Source: Beijerinckiaceae bacterium
GTDB lineage: Bacteria; Pseudomonadota; Alphaproteobacteria; Rhizobiales; Beijerinckiaceae
Reading direction: 5' to 3'
Length of the DNA: 64,000 nucleotides
Assembly (NCBI GenBank): GCA_021324915.1
Contig: JAJPIC010000016.1
Span: 36,115 to 100,114, forward strand
In this document: piece by piece, positions 56,416 to 64,000 of the stretch
Position numbering within the stretch: the stretch's first letter is position 1
Layout: each line of letters begins with the position of its first letter
The notes under the pieces: generated by a model
Databases searched by the model: none
Seen by the model: only the letters and a program-made list of their open reading frames with translations
What the model was told of the DNA's origin: nothing
Position numbers and translations under genes: made by a program

Positions 56416-56652
56416 CTAGGGCCCGCCCTTCTTCGGCGCGCTGCGCTGCTGTCTCCAGCGGTTGACCGCAACGAGCGCCCAGATCGCCTCGACGAGCCCG
56501 AACGGCCAGGCGCCTTGCAGAAAGCCATAGGCCGAGCCCAATGCGCATGATCCGGCGAAAGCCAGCGTAAACCAGGGGCTGCGCGATTCTAGCGCATAGC
56601 AGATCAGCATGGCGCTGACAGCGAAAAGTCCGAATAAAGTAAGAGGGTCCAT
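56416..56652 (-). CDS. Small membrane protein of unknown function
   Basis: A 78-residue protein, MDPLTLFGLFAVSAMLICYALE at its start, with three hydrophobic segments (about 3-20, 27-43, 47-62) and a basic tail. It resembles short conserved membrane proteins of Hyphomicrobiales. The start is the ATG at 56652. It lies between the pit terminator and a REP-like element. Function unknown. Confidence 0.72.
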   Translation of the reverse strand: MDPLTLFGLFAVSAMLICYALESRSPWFTLAFAGSCALGSAYGFLQGAWPFGLVEAIWALVAVNRWRQQRSAPKKGGP

Positions 56653-56743
56653 TGCTTGGCGCGTGCCGTGAAAAGATCTATCCAGACATCCTAAAGCGCG
56701 CCCCGACGAGGTGTCTTGCGCCAAAAGACCGCGCCTTAGGTTT

Positions 56744-56785
56744 TGTTGGGCATGATCGTTCGGAAAGCCGCTTCCGGATCGTGCG
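56744..56785. repeat. REP-like repeat, diverged copy
   Basis: TTGGGCATGATCG, GGAAAGCCGCTTCCGGATC and GTGC resemble the element at 11781. It stands just upstream of the M20 peptidase Shine-Dalgarno. Confidence 0.45.
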
Positions 56786-56797
56786 TGAGGAGATTGC

Positions 56798-58183
56798 ATG
56801 ACCGAGCTCGAGACCGCGCTGGCGAAAATCGATTCCAACCTTGATTCGGCGCTAGGGCGGCTCTCCGCGCTCGTCGCGATCAAGTCGATCTCGACCGATC
56901 CTGCCTATGCGAACGAATGCCAGCGCGCCGCCGAATGGCTGGCGGATGAATTGCGCGGCCTCGGCTTTGAGGCTTCGGTGCGGCCGACTGCCGGCCGGCC
57001 CATGGTGGTCGCCAAAGCACAAGCCGGCCGCACGGGAGCGCCGCACGTGCTCTTTTACGGTCATTACGACGTGCAGCCGCCCGACCCGCTCGACCTTTGG
57101 GAGACGCCGCCCTTTGAAGCTCGGCTGCGGACAACGCCGACCGGCAAAGAGATCGTCGGCCGCGGCACGTCGGACGACAAGGGTCAGCTCATGACCTTCG
57201 TCGAGGCCTGCCGGGCCTTCCGCGAGACCGGCGCCCTGCCCTGCGACATCACCATCCTCTTCGAAGGCGAAGAAGAGACGGGCTCGCCGTCGCTTCCGGC
57301 CTTCCTCGCCGCGCATCGCAACGAGCTCAAAGCCGACCTCGCCCTCGTCTGCGATACCAGCATGTGGGATCGCGCCACTCCGGCGATCACGACCATGTTG
57401 CGCGGCCTCGTGCTCGAGGAAGTCATTATTCGCGGCGCCGACCGCGACCTTCATTCCGGCATGTTCGGCGGCCCGGCAATCAATCCGGTCCACGTGCTCG
57501 CGCTGATCATTGCCGATCTGCATGACGAGAGCGGCCGCGTGACCCTGCCCGGCTTCTATGAAGGGGTCACCGAATTGCCGGCCGAGATTGCCGAACAATG
57601 GCGCAAGCTGCCATTCAGCGGCCGGCGCTTTCTCGAAGAAGTGGGACTCTCCATACCGGCTGGAGAGACCGGCCGCAGCGTGCTCGAAATGATCTGGTCG
57701 CGTCCGACTTGCGACGTCAACGGCATCATCGGGGGCTATACGGGCAAAGGCTCGAAGACGGTGCTGCCGGCGCAGGCGAGCGCGAAATTCTCCTTCCGGC
57801 TTGTCGGCGCCCAAGACCCGGAAAAGGTTGCCGCAAGCTTCCGAGCTTTCGTCAAGGCGCGCCTGCCTGGCGATTGCCACGCCGAATTCCTTTCGCATGG
57901 CGCCTCCGGCGCCTTGCAATTGCCCTTCGATTCCCCGGCGCTGCAACGCGCGCGCAATGCATTGCGTGAGGAATGGAGGAAGGACGCCGTGCTCGTCGGA
58001 TCGGGCGGCTCGATCCCGATTGTCGGCGCCTTCAGGCGCGACCTTGGCATGGACACGCTGATGATCGGCTTTGCGCTCGATGACGATCGCATTCATTCGC
58101 CCAACGAAAAATACGAGCTCGCCTCATTCCACAAGGGCGCACGAAGCTGGGCACGGATTCTCGCGAGCCTGGCCGAGCAATAG
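56798..58183 (+). CDS. M20 family dipeptidase
   Basis: A 461-residue zinc peptidase of the M20 (carnosinase/dipeptidase) type. The metal ligands are in YGHYDVQPP (His, Asp), GRGTSDDKGQ (Asp), FEGEEETGS (Glu pair), and a late His in DDDRIHSPNEKYE. A dimerisation lid lies in the middle. Start ATG 56798 with GAGGAG. It is cytosolic, probably for peptide turnover. Substrate not known. Confidence 0.94.
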   Translation: MTELETALAKIDSNLDSALGRLSALVAIKSISTDPAYANECQRAAEWLADELRGLGFEASVRPTAGRPMVVAKAQAGRTGAPHVLFYGHYDVQPPDPLDLWETPPFEARLRTTPTGKEIVGRGTSDDKGQLMTFVEACRAFRETGALPCDITILFEGEEETGSPSLPAFLAAHRNELKADLALVCDTSMWDRATPAITTMLRGLVLEEVIIRGADRDLHSGMFGGPAINPVHVLALIIADLHDESGRVTLPGFYEGVTELPAEIAEQWRKLPFSGRRFLEEVGLSIPAGETGRSVLEMIWSRPTCDVNGIIGGYTGKGSKTVLPAQASAKFSFRLVGAQDPEKVAASFRAFVKARLPGDCHAEFLSHGASGALQLPFDSPALQRARNALREEWRKDAVLVGSGGSIPIVGAFRRDLGMDTLMIGFALDDDRIHSPNEKYELASFHKGARSWARILASLAEQ

Positions 58184-58340
58184 ATTTTCTTTCTGAGAAA
58201 GATTGGTTCTGCCCAGGAACAATGCCGCTTCGCGTGAAGGGCGACCGAAAGCGGCACCCTTGACCTTTCGGGGATCAGACGGCAGGACCGGCATTCCTTC
58301 CCAATGCGAGCAGAGCGCGCCTAATCAAGGGGATTGTTTC

Positions 58341-60023
58341 ATGCCGACCGATATCGAGATTGCCCGCGCCGCAAAACTAGAACCGATCATGACGGTCGCC
58401 GAACGCGCTGGAGTTCCGGCCGATGCGGTTCAGCCCTACGGCAAATATATCGGCAAGGTGGATCTCGATTTCGTCAATGAGGCGCGCCAACGCGCCGAGT
58501 CGCGTCCGAAATCCAAGCTGATCCTCGTCACCGCAATCAATCCAACGACGGCGGGCGAAGGCAAGACCACGACCTCTGTCGGCCTCGCCGACGCTCTGCG
58601 GATCGTCGGCAAGAAGACGACCGTCGCCTTGCGCGAGCCTTCGCTCGGGCCCTGCTTCGGCATGAAGGGCGGCGCGGCCGGGGGCGGCTATGCGCAGGTC
58701 GTGCCGATGGAGGCGATCAATCTCCATTTCACCGGCGATTTCCATGCGATCTCCTCGGCGCACAATCTGCTCGCCGCAATGATCGACAATCACATCTACT
58801 GGGGCAATTCGCCGGCGATCGATCAGCGCCGCGTCGCCTTCCGGCGCGTGGTCGATATGAACGATCGCGCGCTACGCCAGATCGTCGTGGCGCTCGGCGG
58901 AGCCGCCAACGGCTATCCGCGCGAGAGCGGCTTCGATATTACGGTGGCTTCGGAAGTGATGGCGATCTTCTGCCTCGCGCGCGATCTCGCGGATCTTGAA
59001 GCAAGGCTCGCCCGCATCGTCATCGGCCAAGGCACCGAGAAGAAGCCGATCACCGCGAAGGATCTCGAGGCGCACGGTGCGATGACCGTGTTGCTGAAGG
59101 AGGCGCTCGCCCCCAATCTCGTCCAGACGCTCGAAGGCACGCCGGCCTTCATCCACGGCGGGCCTTTCGCCAATATCGCGCATGGCTGCAATTCGGTGAT
59201 TGCAACGACGGCAGCGCTGAGCCTCGCCGATTATGTCGTTACCGAAGCCGGATTCGGCGCCGATCTCGGCGCGGAAAAATTCCTCGATATCAAATGCCGC
59301 AAGGCGGGGCTTGCGCCCTCGGCCGCCGTCATCGTCGCGACCGTCCGTGCCCTCAAGGCGCATGGCGGCGTGGCGAAAGCCGATCTCAACAAAGAGAACC
59401 AGGCGGCGGTGAAAGCCGGTCTCGCCAATCTCGGCCGGCATATTTCCAATCTGCGCAAATTCGGTCTGCCTGTCGTCGTCGCGCTCAATCATTTCGTGAG
59501 CGACACCGACGGCGAGATCGAGATCGTCATGAAGGCCTGCCGCGATGAATTCGGGGCCGATATGGCGGTCTGCAAACATTGGGCGCATGGCGGCAAGGGC
59601 GCGGTGGACCTTGCCGAAAAAGTCGTGGCGCTCGCCGAATCCGGCACGGCCAAATTCAAGACGCTCTATCCCGACGAAACGCCGCTCACCGAAAAAATGC
59701 GCACCATCGCGCGCGAGATCTATGGTGCAGCGGATATTTCGATCGATCCCGGCGCCAAGAAGCAGATTGCCGATATCGAAGCCATGGGTTTCGGCAACCT
59801 GCCGGTCTGCGTGGCGAAGACGCAATATTCGTTCTCGACCGATCCGACCAAGATCGGCGCGCCCGAAGGCCATATCGTGCCGGTGCGCGAGGTGCGGCTC
59901 TCGGCGGGCGCCGGATTCGTCGTGATGATCACCGGCGAGATCATGACCATGCCGGGCCTGCCGAAAGTGCCGGCTGCGGTGAATATCAAACTCAAGAACG
60001 GGCAGATCGAGGGGCTGTTCTAG
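58341..60023 (+). CDS. fhs: Formate--tetrahydrofolate ligase
   Basis: A 560-residue ATP-dependent enzyme that makes 10-formyl-THF from formate. I use ATG 58341 ([15 protein letters not shown]). The nucleotide loop is [12 protein letters not shown] (about residue 72), and [31 protein letters not shown] and [14 protein letters not shown] are conserved. It links formate to C1 metabolism, important in methylotrophs and in purine synthesis. The length matches the family. Confidence 0.97.
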   Translation: MPTDIEIARAAKLEPIMTVAERAGVPADAVQPYGKYIGKVDLDFVNEARQRAESRPKSKLILVTAINPTTAGEGKTTTSVGLADALRIVGKKTTVALREPSLGPCFGMKGGAAGGGYAQVVPMEAINLHFTGDFHAISSAHNLLAAMIDNHIYWGNSPAIDQRRVAFRRVVDMNDRALRQIVVALGGAANGYPRESGFDITVASEVMAIFCLARDLADLEARLARIVIGQGTEKKPITAKDLEAHGAMTVLLKEALAPNLVQTLEGTPAFIHGGPFANIAHGCNSVIATTAALSLADYVVTEAGFGADLGAEKFLDIKCRKAGLAPSAAVIVATVRALKAHGGVAKADLNKENQAAVKAGLANLGRHISNLRKFGLPVVVALNHFVSDTDGEIEIVMKACRDEFGADMAVCKHWAHGGKGAVDLAEKVVALAESGTAKFKTLYPDETPLTEKMRTIAREIYGAADISIDPGAKKQIADIEAMGFGNLPVCVAKTQYSFSTDPTKIGAPEGHIVPVREVRLSAGAGFVVMITGEIMTMPGLPKVPAAVNIKLKNGQIEGLF

Positions 60024-60213
60024 GCCAATCCCCTCTCCCGCCGCCGAGGGCACTGCCGGAGCGAAGCGGAGAGCCGGGCCCAAGGACAACCGGGCCCCGG
60101 ATCCGCCGGCCGGGCGGAGCGCCGCCCTGTGGCGGTTCGTTCGGCGAAGCGGCTAATCACCAAGCCGGCCCTAGCCTTCTCTGCGTTTCGCTTTGCTCAT
60201 GGGCAGAGCGATG

Positions 60214-61749
60214 TCACGCCGCCAGCGGCCTTCTGAGCCGCACGCCCGAAAGGTGCAGGCCGGCGAGAAGCGTCAAGGAATAGACGATTGCGCCGCCCGC
60301 AAGCAGGAGAAGCAGCTCGGCTTCGTTCTCGAAACGGCCGATACGCGAGGCAAATTCCGCCGCCGGCAATGTGAACAAAAGAGCAAAGAGCGAGAGGACG
60401 AAACAAGCGATCGAGCTCACTGCCGACGTCTTGCCGAGAACCCAGTCGGGCCGCATCAAACCTCGGCCGAAGCCAACGACGATGAGGAGGCCGAAATTGA
60501 TCCACGCACCGACTGCCGTCGCCGTCGCAAGCCCGGCGGCGCCCATGCTCCGGAACAGCAAGACCTTGAGCGCGATATTGACGCCGACGGCAAAGAGCGA
60601 AATCAGCATCGGCGTGCGCGTATCGCCGATCGCCAAAAAGCTCGCGACCGCCGAGCGGATGAGCACGATGGCGAGAAGACCGAATCCATAGGCGGTCAGC
60701 ACTGCGGCCGAATCCTGCACGGCCTGTTCGGTGAAGGCGCCGCGCAAAAAGACGCCGCGCATGATGACGTCCGGAATCATGATGAAGGCCACGAAACAGG
60801 GCGCGGCTATTGCGATGGAAAGCGCCATGGTCCGGTTCTGCATGTGATAGGCGCCCTCGGGATCGCCCGAGGCAAGGCGGCGACTCATTTCCGGCAGAAG
60901 CACGGTACCGGCTGCAATTCCGATGACGCCGATCGGCAATTGGTAGATGCGATCGGCATAATAGATCGAGGAGACGCCGCCGGTCGGTAGCATGGAGGCG
61001 ATGATCGTGTCGGCGAAGAGCGCAAGCTGCACGCCGGCCGAACCGATGACGGCCGGCCCGAGGACAACGAAGAAATGCCTGACCTCCTTGCTCCAGGCGA
61101 GCAGCACCGGATGTTCGTGAATGCCGATGCGCCAAAGGGCCCAGAGGGTGAGCGCGAATTGGCATACGCCAGAGATGGTCACGCCGACCGCAGCCGCGAC
61201 TCCGGCGTTCGGAAATAGAAACGCCATCGCGAGAAACAGGACCATCACGACATTGAGCAGAACCGGCGCGAAAGCAGCGGCGGTAAAGCGCCCTTGCGCG
61301 TTCAACGTGCCCGATTGCAGGGTGACGAGCGTGACGAAGAGCAGGTAGGGAAAGGTGATACGCGTCAGCGCGATCGAGGTTGCGAATTTCTCCGGATCGG
61401 CGCGAAAGCCGGGCGCAAGGAGGTCGATGAGCTGCGGCGTGAAAGCGAGCGCCAGAACGAGCACCGCGATCTGCGAGAGAAGGAGGAGCGTGAAAATCTG
61501 GCTTGCAAAGCGTCGTGCCGCCACCCCGCCCTGTTTCGCGAGGATCTGCGAATAGCAGGGCACATAGGCGGCGTTGAACGCGCCTTCGCCGAATATGGCG
61601 CGGAAATGATTGGGCAGGCGGAAGGCGACGTAGAACGCATCGGCGAGCATCCCCGCTCCCAGAATGGCGCCAAGCATCACGTCGCGGATGAAGCCCGTCG
61701 CACGCGAAAGGAGCGTCAAAGCGGCAACGGAGAAGAGATTCTTATACAT
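60214..61749 (-). CDS. murJ: Lipid II flippase MurJ
   Basis: A 511-residue polytopic membrane protein of the MATE/MOP fold, flipping lipid II across the inner membrane. The start (MYKNLFSVAALTLLSRATGF) is ATG 61749. Family blocks: GFIRDVMLGAILGAGMLADAFYVAFRLPN, FGEGAFNAAYVP, and many membrane helices. The length matches MurJ. No neighbour is in its operon. Confidence 0.95.
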   Translation of the reverse strand: MYKNLFSVAALTLLSRATGFIRDVMLGAILGAGMLADAFYVAFRLPNHFRAIFGEGAFNAAYVPCYSQILAKQGGVAARRFASQIFTLLLLSQIAVLVLALAFTPQLIDLLAPGFRADPEKFATSIALTRITFPYLLFVTLVTLQSGTLNAQGRFTAAAFAPVLLNVVMVLFLAMAFLFPNAGVAAAVGVTISGVCQFALTLWALWRIGIHEHPVLLAWSKEVRHFFVVLGPAVIGSAGVQLALFADTIIASMLPTGGVSSIYYADRIYQLPIGVIGIAAGTVLLPEMSRRLASGDPEGAYHMQNRTMALSIAIAAPCFVAFIMIPDVIMRGVFLRGAFTEQAVQDSAAVLTAYGFGLLAIVLIRSAVASFLAIGDTRTPMLISLFAVGVNIALKVLLFRSMGAAGLATATAVGAWINFGLLIVVGFGRGLMRPDWVLGKTSAVSSIACFVLSLFALLFTLPAAEFASRIGRFENEAELLLLLAGGAIVYSLTLLAGLHLSGVRLRRPLAA

Positions 61750-62171
61750 AGGGCGTCCGGCCCACGCGAATCGCGCGCCGGCCACGATCTGGTGATTTCA
61801 GGCGCAAGTCAAAATCGCCCCGCAGATGCAGGTCCAGCTCGACGAAAAACGACGGAGCTTAAGCTGGACGGCTCGAGATTGAGCCATACAGCCTATTCCA
61901 TCGTCGAAGGTGCGGTTGCTCCTGGGTCCCGGCTCGGCGCTTTGCGCCGGCCGGGAAAGTGGGAGCCCGCTTTCCCGGACGAGCCCTCGGCTTGGCCGAG
62001 GACGAAGATCCGGGATCCAGGGGCAGCCGGGACAATGTTCTCGGGGCGCGCGATTCGAACTTCCGGCGGCTCCTGTGGTCATCGCGCGCCGCCGGCCTCT
62101 AACAAAGGGGACTTGATTTCGAAATATCGCCGCAATTCTCGGTCCGAATGAACGCCAAGTAGACGGGCCGT
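61750..62171. other. Gene-free stretch between murJ and sodB
   Basis: No gene is supported in these 422 bases. They hold two short inverted repeats (61832-61869, arms GTCCAGCT/AGCTGGAC; 61951-61979, arms CCGGGAAAG/CTTTCCCGG) and the repeat copy at 61966-62027. No tRNA was recognised here by eye. Confidence 0.6.
61966..62027. repeat. GC-rich intergenic repeat, copy 2
   Basis: This copy carries CCCGCTTTCCCGGAC, an insert containing CTCGGCTTGGCCGAG, then GATCCGGGATCC and GGGGCAGC, in the same order as the copy at 1371. The insert itself is a hairpin. Confidence 0.6.
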
Positions 62172-62768
62172 TCAGACCGCCTTTTCATAGAGTTCGGCGA
62201 CATATTCCCAATTGACGAGGTGATCCACTACGGCCTGAAGATAATCGGGCCGACGGTTCCGGTAATCGATGTAATAGGAATGTTCCCAGACATCGACGCC
62301 GAGAATGGCGGTCGAGTTGTGGAGCAGCGGATTTTCTCCATTGGGAGTCTTCAAAACCTCGACCTTGCCGTTCTTGACGACGAACCAGGCCCAGCCGGAG
62401 CCGAACTGGGTGACGCCCGCCTGAACGAATTGCTTTTTCGCCTCTTCGACCGAGCCGAATGCGTCGACGATCGCCTTTTCGAGGGTACCGGGGATTTTGC
62501 CGCCGCCGTTCGGCTTGAGCCATTTCCAGAAGTGCGAATGGTTCCAGGCCTGCGCGGCATTGTTGAAGAGAGGAACGTTCTTGCCGTGCGATTCCTTGAC
62601 GATCTCCTCGAGCGGCTTGTCTGCCAAGGGACTGTCCTTCAGCAGGTTGTTGGCCGTATCGACATAGGCTTTGTGATGCTTGTCATGATGATATTCGAGC
62701 GTTTCGCGCGACATGTAGGGTTGGAGCGCATCATAGGCATAAGGGAGCGGTGGAAGCGTGAGAGCCAT
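62172..62768 (-). CDS. sodB: Superoxide dismutase (Fe/Mn type)
   Basis: A 198-residue dismutase that removes superoxide. Metal ligands: His27 in EYHHDKHH, His in WNHSHFW (near 75), Asp and His in DVWEHSYY (near 160). AAQAWNHSHFWKW and GSGWAWFV are the conserved blocks; the Gln pattern of the Fe-form is seen in VTQFGSG. The metal is probably Fe, but Mn or cambialistic use cannot be excluded from sequence alone. Soluble, no signal peptide. Confidence 0.96.
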   Translation of the reverse strand: MALTLPPLPYAYDALQPYMSRETLEYHHDKHHKAYVDTANNLLKDSPLADKPLEEIVKESHGKNVPLFNNAAQAWNHSHFWKWLKPNGGGKIPGTLEKAIVDAFGSVEEAKKQFVQAGVTQFGSGWAWFVVKNGKVEVLKTPNGENPLLHNSTAILGVDVWEHSYYIDYRNRRPDYLQAVVDHLVNWEYVAELYEKAV

Positions 62769-62995
62769 GTCAACTCCTATACTTGCATGAGCAGCACCGG
62801 CGTGGCTGAGACGATGACTGCACCTTCCTCACCTAGGTTGACGCCGGCGAGAGACAATATTCGCGCGCCGGGCGCTTTGAGCCGGCGGCCGCCCGGTGAG
62901 GTTCAAGGTGCGTTAGGCTTATCACAACCGATCCCCGCCTAAAACATGCCGGCAGGCAAGCGTGCAGATCGGAAGTGCCGAGTAGGAAGATCGAC

Positions 62996-63895
62996 ATGAA
63001 ATACGTGCTTTTGACCTTAGCAGCCCTGCTCGCCATTCTCGGCGGCTGGTCGATCTATTCCGGCTATCCGATCATCGACCTCGAACGCGGATGGGCGAGC
63101 GTCATTTCCGGCACGGTCGCGTTGACGGGCGGAATCATTACCCTCGCGCTTGCTTTCGTGCTCGCAAGCCTCGATCGGCTGAGGCAAACGCTGATCGCCC
63201 AGGAGACGTGCACATCTGTCGCGGCGCAGCCGGATTTGCCGGCGGCGCCCTCGCCGCCTCCCGCCATGGCGCCCGCCGCCCCTCTCTTCGGCAAACGGGA
63301 ACAGGAGCCCCGCCCCTTTGAACTCCTTCGTAAACCGGTCGTAGAGACCGCACCTCCCGAAGAAGAACCGGCGGCGGACACGCCACCCATGCCATTCGAG
63401 GAAGCCGGGCCTCTGGAGCCCTCCGCGCCCGAACCCGAGATGCCGGAACCCAAGCCGTTCTCGCGAGTGGCTTCCGCCTTTACCAGCGCCGCGACGAAAG
63501 CCCGCGAAGAGCGGCGGATGGAGCCTTCGATCGGCGAACTCTGGCGGCGTGTCGGCGTCAATCTCGACGCGCCGTTCGGCAAAAATGCAGAGCCGCCGGA
63601 ACGGAAGGAAGAGCCGGACGAATCGGAAGCCGGAATTCCGCGCGCCGATTGGCTGGACGAGGCGCTCGCAAAATTCGACGCCGACACCCCGGACGAAGCG
63701 CCCGTCGAGGAGCCCCCGCCCCTTGCCCCGCATTCGCCTCCCGAACAGCCGGGCGAGCCCGATGTCATCGGCCGTTATCAGGCGGAAGGCACGTCCTACA
63801 TCATGTATGCCGATGGTTCGATCGAGGCGCAGTCCGAGCAAGGCGTCATGCGCTTCGGTTCGATGGCCGAGTTGAAGGCCTTTTTCGAACGCTAG
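62996..63895 (+). CDS. Membrane-anchored protein of unknown function
   Basis: A 299-residue protein: two membrane helices (about 4-22 and 38-62), then a long cytoplasmic or periplasmic region rich in Pro and Glu (about 80-250), and a conserved C-terminal domain (about 257-299, RYQAEGTSYIMYADGSIEA and MRFGSMAELKAFF). Start ATG 62996 with AGGAAG upstream. I have seen this C-terminal block in Hyphomicrobiales proteins of unknown function; this is memory, not a search. The palindromic tandem repeat begins at its stop. Confidence 0.72.
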   Translation: MKYVLLTLAALLAILGGWSIYSGYPIIDLERGWASVISGTVALTGGIITLALAFVLASLDRLRQTLIAQETCTSVAAQPDLPAAPSPPPAMAPAAPLFGKREQEPRPFELLRKPVVETAPPEEEPAADTPPMPFEEAGPLEPSAPEPEMPEPKPFSRVASAFTSAATKAREERRMEPSIGELWRRVGVNLDAPFGKNAEPPERKEEPDESEAGIPRADWLDEALAKFDADTPDEAPVEEPPPLAPHSPPEQPGEPDVIGRYQAEGTSYIMYADGSIEAQSEQGVMRFGSMAELKAFFER

Positions 63896-64000
63896 CATCG
63901 GACCCAAAAGTGGGTACCGGTTTTGGGATAAATCCGATGCTCAAGAAAGCATCGGACCCAAAAGTGGGTACCGGTTTTGGGATAAATCCGATGCTCAAGA
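63895..64000. repeat. 54-bp palindromic tandem repeat (two units, second cut by the window end)
   Basis: The unit repeats at 63895 and 63949, a period of 54 bases, and the second copy is identical as far as it runs. Within each unit, GCATCGGA and TCCGATGC are perfect 8-base arms and CCCAAAA/TTTTGGG form an inner pair around GTGGGTACCGG. Spacers of eight bases (TCAAGAAA) join units. Each unit can fold into a long hairpin. More copies may follow beyond 64000. Related diverged copies occur at 11781 and 56744. Confidence 0.85.

Noticed and set aside
61832..61869. GTCCAGCT/AGCTGGAC inverted repeat as a murJ operator
   Set aside because: Arms are only eight bases with a 22-base loop, and it lies about 85 bases before murJ. 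It is too weak to call a site.

Overview
The window is a 64 kb stretch of GC-rich (roughly 60-65 %) chromosome from an alphaproteobacterium, most likely of the order Hyphomicrobiales (Rhizobiales). Evidence: CcmI/E/F/H-type cytochrome c maturation, a two-component pair resembling FeuP/FeuQ, osmoregulated glucan genes, hopanoid head-group genes (hpnI, hpnK), TadE/TadG proteins, candidate CtrA boxes (TTAA-N7-TTAAC) and Irr/ICE-like iron boxes (TTAGAA-N3-TTCTAA). The hopanoid genes, fhs and the type of intergenic repeat suggest the Beijerinckiaceae or relatives, but that is inference. It reads as ordinary chromosome: no phage, transposase, CRISPR array, rRNA or recognisable tRNA was seen.

Layout. 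0-6.5 kb: 3' part of a site-2 protease with CBS domains, a SLOG/molybdenum-carrier-like protein, then glmU-glmS on the minus strand (UDP-GlcNAc synthesis). 4.9-8.7 kb: opgG/D-opgH for periplasmic glucans. 8.9-11.3 kb: an FTR1 iron permease and an RhlE-like DEAD-box helicase. 11.4-19.5 kb: a nine-gene minus-strand suf operon (cysteine desulfurase, sufB, cupin, sufC, sufD, sufS, sufT, secreted unknown, sufA) with many ATGA/TGATG junctions. Between it and a divergent hydrolase lie a perfect ICE-like palindrome and a second 26-bp inverted repeat. 20.5-24.4 kb: a carboxymuconolactone-decarboxylase-family protein, anmK, a solitary ParA-like ATPase and tyrS. 24.7-29.8 kb: a plus-strand run of a glycosyltransferase and an AI-2E-family transporter, then a YkoP-like protein, hpnI and hpnK; junctions within each set are ATGA-coupled. 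29.8-33.5 kb: a 1262-residue AsmA/DUF3971-type protein, convergent with hpnK.

33.7-39.5 kb: a BCP-type peroxiredoxin lacking the usual resolving cysteine, an M23 peptidase behind a candidate CtrA site, malate synthase, a small secreted protein with a clear terminator, and dprA/plsY. 39.6-43.7 kb: ccmI-ccmE-ccmF-ccmH. 43.9-46.4 kb: PepSY protein, response regulator and histidine kinase. 46.6-49.4 kb: two TadE-like proteins facing a TadG-like von Willebrand A protein. 49.6-56.7 kb: YcgN, a class A penicillin-binding protein, DUF1214 and DUF1254 proteins, two small conserved proteins, a PiT phosphate transporter and a small membrane protein. 56.8-64 kb: an M20 peptidase, fhs, murJ, sodB, a two-helix membrane protein, and the start of a 54-bp palindromic tandem repeat that runs off the window.

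A recurrent theme is the cell envelope: UDP-GlcNAc supply, lipid II flipping, PBP1A, M23, anhydromuramic acid recycling, glucans, hopanoids, AsmA and PlsY. Iron homeostasis (suf, FTR1, sodB, cytochrome c maturation) is the second. The best candidates for something under-described are the suf operon with its embedded cupin and secreted protein, the YkoP-HpnI-HpnK unit, and the regulatory palindromes.
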